Source of the DNA: JAENVU01 sp031430375
GTDB taxonomy: Bacteria; Actinomycetota; Acidimicrobiia; IMCC26256; JAENVU01
DNA length: 21,984 bases
Reading direction: 5' to 3'
Assembly (NCBI GenBank): GCA_031430375.1
Contig: JANPBJ010000283.1
Span: forward strand, 1-21,984
Shown here: positions 6,880 to 13,917 of the stretch, piece by piece
Position numbering within the stretch: position 1 is the first letter of the stretch
Layout of the letters: every line of letters starts with the position of its first letter
The notes under the pieces: model-generated
What the model was told of the DNA's origin: nothing
Seen by the model: only the letters and a program-made list of their open reading frames with translations
Database searches by the model: none
Position numbers and translations under genes: made by a program

Positions 6880-8727
6880 GTGTCCGTCGTCAAGCGCATC
6901 TTGGTGGGCCGGCCGCTCGCGACCGCGGAGCAAGAACATCAGCGCATTCCGAAGACCATCGCGTTGGCCGTGTTCTCCTCGGACGCGATCTCCTCCACGG
7001 CCTACGCGACTGAAGAGATCCTGTTCGTCACCGCCCTGGGCGCGTCGAGCCTCGCGCTCGGGTTGGACACACTGATACCGATCTCCATCGGTGTTGCGAT
7101 CCTGCTGGCGATCGTGGTCACGTCGTATCGCCAGACCATCTACGCCTACCCCAGCGGTGGTGGCTCGTACGTGGTGAGTCGGGAGAACCTGGGCGAGACG
7201 GCATCATTGGTGGCCGGTGCATCGCTGCTCGTGGATTACATCCTGACTGTGGCGGTGTCCATCTCCGCCGGGGTTGCCGCGATCATTTCGATACCGGCGT
7301 TTCGTGATTTGGTCGACTACCGGGTTGAGATCGGGTTGGTCCTCATCGCGATTGTGACCGTTGCGAACTTGCGCGGCATCAAGGAGTCAGGTCGCGTATT
7401 CGCGGTGCCCACGTACGTCTACATCGTGATTCTGACCATCCTCGTCGGGTACGGGCTCTATGAGAGTCTCTTCGGCGACTTGGGCCGCATTCCGTTCGAT
7501 CCTGAGACTTCGGAAGCCGCCCGCGAGTTCGGCGGTGAGCTGGGGTTGTTCCTCATACTGAAGGGCTTCGCGTCCGGTGCCGTCGCGCTCACGGGGGTTG
7601 AGGCGATCTCGAACGGCGTTCCGGCGTTCCGGCGTCCCGAGTCGAAGAACGCATCCAAGACGCTGATCTGGATGGCCATCATCTTGGGCATCCTGTTCTT
7701 CGGGGTTTCCGTCCTCGCGCATCGCACCCACCCGTTCCCGAGCCACGACCAGACCGTGTTCTCGCAGATGGGATTGCTGGTCTTCGGCGAAGGCCCGATC
7801 TATCTTCTCCTTCAGTTCGCGACTGCCGCGATCCTCATCATGGCCGCGAATACCGCGTACGCGGATTTCCCCAGGGTGTCTTCGATCATCGCCCGGGACA
7901 GCTACCTGCCGCGCCAGCTCGCGAACCGGGGCGACCGATTGGTGTTTTCCAACGGGGTGCTTGTCCTGGCCGGCACGGCCGGCGCATTGATCATCGCGTT
8001 CGGTGGTTTGACGACGGCGCTAATCCCTCTGTACGCGGTCGGCGTCTTTACTTCGTTCACTCTGAGCCAGGCGGGCATGGTGCGCCACCATCAGAAGGTG
8101 CGCGAGCCGCGTTGGAAGTTCAATGCCTGGCTCAACGGAGTTGGGGCGTTCACCACGTTCATCGTCCTCCTGATCGTCGCGGTCACGAAGTTCTGGAGCG
8201 GCGCGTGGGTGCCGCTCGTGGTGATTCCGCTCATCATCGTGCTGTTCAAATCGATCCACTCGCACTACGCCGCGATCAAGCGAGGCTTGGCCACCGAGCC
8301 CGGCTACCGAGCCCGGCCGATGAACCACACGATGATTGTGCTGGTCGGGAGCGTGCACCGCGGGGTCCTCGAAGCGCTGGCGTATGCACAATCGATGCGA
8401 CCCAATCAGCTGCTCGCCGTCACCGTGGTCTCGGATGAGGAAGAGCAGGACGAGATCGCCCGAACCTGGGCCCGGTTCGGGATCGATGTGCCGCTCGAGA
8501 TCGTCTTCTCGCCCTACCGGGAGCTCTCCGGGCCGGTGATTCGGTTTGTGGAGGAATTAGATGCTCAGCGGGACAACGACATCATCACAGTTGTGATCCC
8601 CGAGTTCGTGGTTGGTTCATGGTGGGGCCAACTGCTCCATAACCAGAGCGCGCTCGTCCTCAAAGGCCGGTTGCTGTTCCGGAAGGGAACAGTCGTGATC
8701 TCTGTTCCGTACCACGTCGAGACGTGA
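6880..8727 (+). CDS. kimA: KimA-family potassium transporter (APC superfamily), first copy
   Basis: The protein is 615 residues: about twelve membrane helices followed from about residue 470 by a cytosolic domain resembling the USP-like tail of Bacillus KimA. From memory, B. subtilis KimA (formerly YdaO), a high-affinity K+/H+ symporter, shares blocks such as RxLxGxPL, LSSDALSS-AYGTEQIL, SYRQIIYAYPQGGG, KENLGE, LLVDYILTVAVSISAG, IPLYAVGVF and the C-terminal LHNQSAxLL. All have near-identical counterparts here. The K+-site residues I recall (Asp36, Tyr43, Asp117, Tyr118, Thr230, Tyr377) correspond to Asp35, Tyr42, Asp119, Tyr120, Thr238 and Tyr385. A broader label would be APC family permease. 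The start is GTG at 6880; CGGAG lies somewhat far upstream. It is followed after 28 bases by a paralogue. Confidence 0.88.
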   Translation: MSVVKRILVGRPLATAEQEHQRIPKTIALAVFSSDAISSTAYATEEILFVTALGASSLALGLDTLIPISIGVAILLAIVVTSYRQTIYAYPSGGGSYVVSRENLGETASLVAGASLLVDYILTVAVSISAGVAAIISIPAFRDLVDYRVEIGLVLIAIVTVANLRGIKESGRVFAVPTYVYIVILTILVGYGLYESLFGDLGRIPFDPETSEAAREFGGELGLFLILKGFASGAVALTGVEAISNGVPAFRRPESKNASKTLIWMAIILGILFFGVSVLAHRTHPFPSHDQTVFSQMGLLVFGEGPIYLLLQFATAAILIMAANTAYADFPRVSSIIARDSYLPRQLANRGDRLVFSNGVLVLAGTAGALIIAFGGLTTALIPLYAVGVFTSFTLSQAGMVRHHQKVREPRWKFNAWLNGVGAFTTFIVLLIVAVTKFWSGAWVPLVVIPLIIVLFKSIHSHYAAIKRGLATEPGYRARPMNHTMIVLVGSVHRGVLEALAYAQSMRPNQLLAVTVVSDEEEQDEIARTWARFGIDVPLEIVFSPYRELSGPVIRFVEELDAQRDNDIITVVIPEFVVGSWWGQLLHNQSALVLKGRLLFRKGTVVISVPYHVET

Positions 8728-8755
8728 CACCCGTGGCGGGGTCGAGAAGGTAGCG

Positions 8756-10597
8756 ATGTCCGTCGTCAAGCGAATCCTGGTGGGGCGCCCGCTCTCGAGT
8801 GATGCGCAAGCGCATCAGAAGCTCTCCAAGACGATCGCGCTCCCGATCTTCTCATCGGATGCGATCTCCTCCACCGCGTATGCAACCGAGGAGATTCTTT
8901 TCGTCACCGCGCTTGGCGCCTCGAGCCTGATCCTGGGCCTCGATCTGCTGATTCCGATCGCGATCGGCGTGGCCATCCTCCTGACCATCGTGGTCACCTC
9001 CTACCGCCAAACGATTTTCGCCTATCCCAGTGGCGGCGGTTCGTACGTTGTGAGCCGCGAGAACCTCGGCGAGATGCCGGCGCTCGTTGCGGCCGCATCG
9101 CTACTCGTGGACTACATCCTCACCGTTGCGGTATCGGTGGCCGCGGGGGTTGCCGCCATCATCTCGATCCCGGCGTTTCGTGATCTCGCCGACCGTCGGG
9201 TGGAGATGGGACTTGTTCTCATTGGGTTGGTCACCCTGGCCAACCTGCGCGGGATCAAGGAATCCGGCCGAATCTTTGCGGTTCCGACCTACCTCTACAT
9301 CCTGATCCTCACTGTGCTTGTGGGGTATGGCCTCTACGAGAGTTTTTGGGGTGACCTCGGCCAGGTCCCGTTCGACGAGAAGTCGTTCGAAGGAGTTCGA
9401 AAAGCGGGCGGTGATATCGGGCTGTTCTTGATCCTGAAAGGATTTTCGTCGGGGGCGGTGGCCCTGACGGGTGTGGAAGCGATTTCCAATGGCGTCCCGC
9501 AGTTCAAGCGCCCCGAGTCCAAGAATGCCGCGGCCACGCTGGTGATGATGGCAGCCATCCTTGGGGTCCTGTTCCTCGGTGTTTCGGTCCTGGCCCACCG
9601 GGTGCAGCCGTTCCCGAGCCACGAACAGACGGTGTTCTCCCAGATGGGGCTGCTGGTCTTCGGCGACAGCGCCATCTACTTGGTGTTGCAGTTCGCGACG
9701 GCCGCGGTGTTGGTCCTTGCTGCCAACACGGCGTACGCCGGGTTCCCGAGCCTGTCGTCCATCATCGCGAGGGACGGCTATCTCCCCCGCCAACTTGCAA
9801 CGCGCGGTGACCGTCTGGTGTTCTCAAACGGGGTGCTGCTGTTGGCTGGTGCCGCGGCCATCCTCATCGTCGCGTTCGGTGGCATTACGACCAACCTGAT
9901 CCCGCTGTACGCGGTCGGAGTCTTTACGTCGTTCACGCTGAGCCAGGCGGGGATGGTGCGCCACCATCAGAGGGTTCGCGAGCCGCGTTGGAAGTTCAAC
10001 GCGTTCCTCAACGGGCTCGGAGCGGTGACGACCATGGTGGTGGTGCTGATCGTCGCGGTGACCAAGTTCAAGATTGGCGCGTGGATCCCGATCGTGGTGA
10101 TCCCGTTCATCATCCTGTTGTTCAAGTCCATTCACTCCCACTACGCGACGGTCGAGAAGGGTCTGGCCACCGAGCCGGGCTACCGGGCCCGGCCCATGAA
10201 CCACACGGTGGTGGTGCTCGTGGGGACAGTTCACCGTGGCGTGCTCGAAGCGCTCGCGTACGCGAAGTCGATTCGGCCCAATCAACTTCTCGCGGTCACG
10301 GTGGTCTCGAACGAGGAGGAGCAGGAGCGGATTGCGCGGAAGTGGGCTGACTTCGGAATCGACGTGCCGCTCGAGATCGTGTTCTCGCCGTACCGTGAGC
10401 TCGCTCGGCCGGTGCTTCGGTTCGTGGGAGAGCTCGACGCGCAGCGGGACAACGACATCGTGACCGTGATAATCCCGGAGTTCGTGGTGGGATCGTGGTG
10501 GGGCCAACTGCTCCATAACCAGAGCGCCCTTTTCCTGAAGGGCCGCCTGCTGTTCCGCAAGGGGACCGTGGTCACCTCGGTGCCGTACCACATTTGA
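8756..10597 (+). CDS. kimA: KimA-family potassium transporter (APC superfamily), second copy
   Basis: The protein is 613 residues and aligns end to end with the preceding gene, roughly four residues in five alike by eye. The first 13 residues (MSVVKRILVGRPL) and the C-terminal block from EFVVGSWWGQLLHNQSAL onward are almost unchanged. It keeps the same candidate K+-site residues (Asp35, Tyr42, Asp119, Tyr120, Thr238, Tyr385). Differences cluster in loops, for example around residues 203-220, and in the last residues. A good ribosome site (GAGAAGG, about 5 bases before the ATG) suggests independent efficient initiation, and it is surely cotranscribed with the first copy. The role is inferred to be K+/H+ symport, perhaps with different affinity or regulation from its twin. 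Many synonymous positions differ, so the duplication is not recent. Confidence 0.88.
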   Translation: MSVVKRILVGRPLSSDAQAHQKLSKTIALPIFSSDAISSTAYATEEILFVTALGASSLILGLDLLIPIAIGVAILLTIVVTSYRQTIFAYPSGGGSYVVSRENLGEMPALVAAASLLVDYILTVAVSVAAGVAAIISIPAFRDLADRRVEMGLVLIGLVTLANLRGIKESGRIFAVPTYLYILILTVLVGYGLYESFWGDLGQVPFDEKSFEGVRKAGGDIGLFLILKGFSSGAVALTGVEAISNGVPQFKRPESKNAAATLVMMAAILGVLFLGVSVLAHRVQPFPSHEQTVFSQMGLLVFGDSAIYLVLQFATAAVLVLAANTAYAGFPSLSSIIARDGYLPRQLATRGDRLVFSNGVLLLAGAAAILIVAFGGITTNLIPLYAVGVFTSFTLSQAGMVRHHQRVREPRWKFNAFLNGLGAVTTMVVVLIVAVTKFKIGAWIPIVVIPFIILLFKSIHSHYATVEKGLATEPGYRARPMNHTVVVLVGTVHRGVLEALAYAKSIRPNQLLAVTVVSNEEEQERIARKWADFGIDVPLEIVFSPYRELARPVLRFVGELDAQRDNDIVTVIIPEFVVGSWWGQLLHNQSALFLKGRLLFRKGTVVTSVPYHI

Positions 10598-10648
10598 CGT
10601 TCGGGTCCATTGCGCCGGTTCGGCGATCGCCGCCCGCGCCTGGCTAGA

Positions 10649-10678
10649 TTGACGCAGTTGTGACGGCCCTCGTACCGT
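10649..10678 (+). promoter_or_regulatory. Candidate sigma70-type promoter for hppA
   Basis: TTGACG at 10649-10654, an 18-base spacer, then TACCGT at 10673-10678. The -35 matches five of six consensus bases, and the -10 fits the relaxed actinobacterial TAnnnT pattern. It lies 65 bases upstream of the hppA start. This is a pattern match only. Confidence 0.35.
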
Positions 10679-10743
10679 CCCCCCGGGCTTGAGCGCCGGT
10701 CCTCCGCGTGCTCGTATCACCACACCAAGGAGCACTCCAGCAG

Positions 10744-13074
10744 ATGAGCACCGTCATTGCCGAAGGCAGCTACCAGGTCTTCACACTTGGATCGAGTGAG
10801 TGGTTCTGGTTGGTGTTCTCCGCGGCTTCCGCGGTTCTCGCCATCCTCGTCGGGTTTTTCCTGATGAAAGGTGTGCTCGCGGCTGAGACCGGGACGCCCA
10901 CCATGGTGGAGATCGCACTCGCGATTCAAGAGGGCGCGATGGCCTATCTCAAGCGCCAGTTCAAGACCATCATCGTCATCTTGATCCCGCTTGCGGTCGT
11001 GGTGTTCGTGACCGCGACCGAGATCAAGAAGCCGGGCTCCTTTGCGGGAGGCTCCGACGGCTTGTCGTTCATTGCCTCAGGCAGCTACCGGACGATTGCG
11101 TTTATTGCGGGTTGCTTCATGTCGGGCCTCACCGGATTCATCGGTATGAGCCTCGCGGTCCGAGGCAACGTGCGTACTGCCGCGGCGGCCAAGGCGGGAT
11201 CGCTACCGGCTGCGCTCAAGGTCGCGTTCCGCACCGGCGGAGTTGCCGGAATGTTCACCGTGGGCCTGGGCCTGCTCGGTGCGACCATCATCATCATGGT
11301 CTTCCAAAACACCGCCTCCGCAATGCTGATCGGCTTCGGCTTCGGCGGCTCCCTCCTCGCGCTGTTCCTGCGCGTCGGTGGCGGCATCTTCACTAAGGCC
11401 GCTGACGTGGGCGCCGACTTGGTGGGCAAAGTCGAAGCGGGAATTCCCGAGGACGACCCGCGCAACCCCGCAACCATTGCCGACAATGTGGGTGACAACG
11501 TGGGGGACTGCGCCGGCATGGCTGCTGACCTCTTCGAGTCCTACGAGGTCACCCTGGTGGCGTCGATCATTCTTGGCGTTGCAGCGTTCGATTCGATTGG
11601 CGCGAATCCTGCGCTCGGCCTGGTGTTCCCGCTCGCGGCGCGTGCGATTGGTGTACTCGCTTCCATCGTCGGTGTCTTCGCGGTTCGCGCAACCGACAAG
11701 GACAAGTCGGCCATGGCGCCAATCAACCGCGGGTTCCTCACCGCCGGTCTGCTGACCATCGTGGGTACCGCGATCGTCGCGTTCGGATACGTCGGGAACG
11801 AGTTCGCCAACGCTGGTTGGAAATGCTTCGGCGCCGTGGTGTCCGGTCTGGTACTGGCCCAGGGCCTCAGCCGCCTCACCGAGTACTTCACGTCTACCGA
11901 AACCGCACCGGTACGCGAGATCGCCGAGGCCACCCGCACGGGCCCGGCCACGGTGATTCTCTCGGGGATCAGCTCGGGGCTCGAGTCCAGCGTGTACGCC
12001 ATCATCGCGATCTGCGCTTCGCTCGGCATCGCGATTGCGTTGGGCGACGGCAACATTCAGTTCATCTTCTACCTGGTTGCTCTCACCGGCATGGGCATGC
12101 TTGCCACCACCGGTGTGATTGTCTCCGAGGACACCTTCGGTCCGGTCGCCGACAACGCGGCGGGTATCGCGGAGATGTCGGGCGAGTTCAGCGGTGAGCC
12201 CGAGCGGATCATGGTGAGCCTTGACGCGGTGGGCAACACCACCAAGGCCGTCACCAAGGGATTCGCCATTGGCTCGGCGGTCATCGCGTCGGTGGCGTTG
12301 TTCGCTTCGTTCATCGAGACCATCGGCCAGGAACTCAATCTGCCGAGTGGCCCGCAGGTGTTCCGCAGTCTTGCCACGCAGATGAACGTGGCCGACCCGA
12401 AGACCTTCATCGGTCTGCTCATCGGTGGTTCGGTCGCGTTCCTCTTCTCTGCCCTCGCCATCCGTGCGGTGTCACGCACCGCGGGCGTGGTGGTCCAGGA
12501 AGTGCGCAACCAGTTCGCCGATGGCGGGATCATGGCTGGGACCAAGAAGCCCGACTACGGACCGGTCATCGATATCTGCACCAAGGCATCGTTGCGTGAG
12601 CTGGCAACCCCGGCGTTGCTTGCGGTCCTCACGCCTGTGATCGTGGGCTTCGGCATCAACTACTTCGCCCTCGGCGCGTTCCTTGCCGGTGTGATCCTCA
12701 CTGGTCAGCTCATGGCGAACTTCCTGTCGAACTCCGGCGGTGCGTGGGACAACGCGAAGAAGTACATCGAGGATGGCCACGAGGGTGGCAAGGGCTCGGA
12801 CGCGCACACCGCAGCCGTGATCGGTGACACCGTCGGCGACCCGTTCAAAGACACGGCCGGCCCCGCGCTGAACCCGTTGATCAAGGTGATGAACCTGGTT
12901 TCGCTGCTGATCCTGCCGGCGATCATCTCGCTGCGTAACGACGACATCCGTTACGCGATCGCCGGATCGGCGACGATCGTGCTCATCGGCGCCGTGATGT
13001 TCAGCAAGCGTAAGAGCGAGGGTGTCGGCGGCGACGCAACCGACACCGTGGTGGACGAACCCGTCCCGGTTTGA
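10744..13074 (+). CDS. hppA: Membrane-bound proton-pumping pyrophosphatase, K+-independent type
   Basis: The protein is 776 residues, the usual length, with about sixteen membrane helices. It hydrolyses pyrophosphate and pumps H+ across the membrane. The catalytic core signature runs from about residue 221: DVGADLVGKVEAGIPEDDPR, then NPATIADNVGDNVGDCAGMA and ADLFESYE. The matching C-terminal half has GAWDNAKKYIEDG and GDTVGDPFKDTAGPALN. The residue that separates the two classes is Lys501 in GNTTKAVTKG (with Thr504), which marks the potassium-independent H+-pumping class; K+-dependent enzymes have Ala there. The ATG at 10744 is chosen because AAGGAG lies 11 bases upstream; an in-frame GTG at 10708 would add twelve residues before it. 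It follows the KimA pair after 146 bases with its own candidate promoter. Confidence 0.97.
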   Translation: MSTVIAEGSYQVFTLGSSEWFWLVFSAASAVLAILVGFFLMKGVLAAETGTPTMVEIALAIQEGAMAYLKRQFKTIIVILIPLAVVVFVTATEIKKPGSFAGGSDGLSFIASGSYRTIAFIAGCFMSGLTGFIGMSLAVRGNVRTAAAAKAGSLPAALKVAFRTGGVAGMFTVGLGLLGATIIIMVFQNTASAMLIGFGFGGSLLALFLRVGGGIFTKAADVGADLVGKVEAGIPEDDPRNPATIADNVGDNVGDCAGMAADLFESYEVTLVASIILGVAAFDSIGANPALGLVFPLAARAIGVLASIVGVFAVRATDKDKSAMAPINRGFLTAGLLTIVGTAIVAFGYVGNEFANAGWKCFGAVVSGLVLAQGLSRLTEYFTSTETAPVREIAEATRTGPATVILSGISSGLESSVYAIIAICASLGIAIALGDGNIQFIFYLVALTGMGMLATTGVIVSEDTFGPVADNAAGIAEMSGEFSGEPERIMVSLDAVGNTTKAVTKGFAIGSAVIASVALFASFIETIGQELNLPSGPQVFRSLATQMNVADPKTFIGLLIGGSVAFLFSALAIRAVSRTAGVVVQEVRNQFADGGIMAGTKKPDYGPVIDICTKASLRELATPALLAVLTPVIVGFGINYFALGAFLAGVILTGQLMANFLSNSGGAWDNAKKYIEDGHEGGKGSDAHTAAVIGDTVGDPFKDTAGPALNPLIKVMNLVSLLILPAIISLRNDDIRYAIAGSATIVLIGAVMFSKRKSEGVGGDATDTVVDEPVPV

Positions 13075-13106
13075 CCGAACCTCGCCGTACCGTGCCCGAC
13101 CTTGGA

Positions 13107-13138
13107 GCAGAACTCATGGCCATAGGCATGGGTTCTGC
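13107..13138. terminator. Hairpin between the convergent hppA and dedA-like genes
   Basis: An inverted repeat: left arm GCAGAACTCATGGCC from 13107, right arm GGCATGGGTTCTGC ending at 13138, pairing along about 12 positions with one mismatch. It lies 33 bases after the hppA stop and 30 bases after the dedA-like stop, so it could end transcription from both sides. There is no clear U-tract on either strand. Confidence 0.5.
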
Positions 13139-13168
13139 GCCAAAGTCGCGAGATGGTCGGCCCGGCCT

Positions 13169-13846
13169 TCAGTCCGGGGGCGTCTCGTCCGACTGGCTCT
13201 GGGCTTTGCGGTGCTTGCGGTACTCCAGCAGCGGCGGGATCAGCGAGAGCACGATGACGACCCCGATGATCGGCAGCAGGTACGAGTCGATCTTGTCCGG
13301 GCCGATCGCGTCGCCGAGGAAATAACCGATCAGGGTTACGCCCACGGCCCAGAGCAGGCCGCCGAAAATGTTGTAGGCCAGGAACGTCCGATACGGCATG
13401 GTCCCGACGCCCGCCAGGATTGGCGCGAAGGTCCGAACGACGGGAACGAAGCGAGCCATCACGATGGTCTTCGGTCCGTGCTCCTCGAAGAACCGATTGG
13501 CGCGGGCCACGTGCTCGTGTTTGAACAGCCGTGAGTTCGGTCGTTTAAAGATGGACGGGCCAACCTTCTTCCCGAAGGCATAGCCCACTTGGTCGCCCAC
13601 GACGGCGGCCACGAAGCACCCGACGAGTATCACGGCGAGGTTGAGTTTTCCGGCCGAGGCCAGCAGGCCGGCGGTGACGAGCAGCGAATCTCCCGGGAGG
13701 AAGAAGCCGATCAAGAGCCCCGACTCAGCGAAGATGATGAGGATGAGCCCGATGGTTCCGAAGGACTCAAGGAGCTTGTTCGGGTCAATTGCGTCAGTGA
13801 TTCCGGCGAACATCTTCCGCACCCTAGAGGCCGATTGACGCTCCAT
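13169..13846 (-). CDS. DedA/VTT-domain membrane protein
   Basis: The protein is 225 residues with several membrane segments. DedA-family landmarks are Glu41 in FAESGLLIGFFLPGD, the PGD motif with Asp53, GDQVGYAFGKKVG at about 84-96, and ARFVPVVRTFAPILAG at 131-146 with Arg132 and Arg138. These four charged residues correspond to ones I recall as essential in E. coli YqjA/YghB. Members act in proton-dependent transport and envelope homeostasis, and some recycle undecaprenyl phosphate; which applies here is not visible. Start choice is uncertain: ATG at 13846 gives the longest form, while ATG at 13813 would drop eleven polar residues. It diverges from topA across about 70 bases. Confidence 0.9.
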   Translation of the reverse strand: MERQSASRVRKMFAGITDAIDPNKLLESFGTIGLILIIFAESGLLIGFFLPGDSLLVTAGLLASAGKLNLAVILVGCFVAAVVGDQVGYAFGKKVGPSIFKRPNSRLFKHEHVARANRFFEEHGPKTIVMARFVPVVRTFAPILAGVGTMPYRTFLAYNIFGGLLWAVGVTLIGYFLGDAIGPDKIDSYLLPIIGVVIVLSLIPPLLEYRKHRKAQSQSDETPPD

Positions 13847-13917
13847 CCGGACATGGTGGGTGGGTCGGGGGCTACGTTCGCCACCGTCATCGCTTCAAAA
13901 CTACAGAATTGGTCGCT

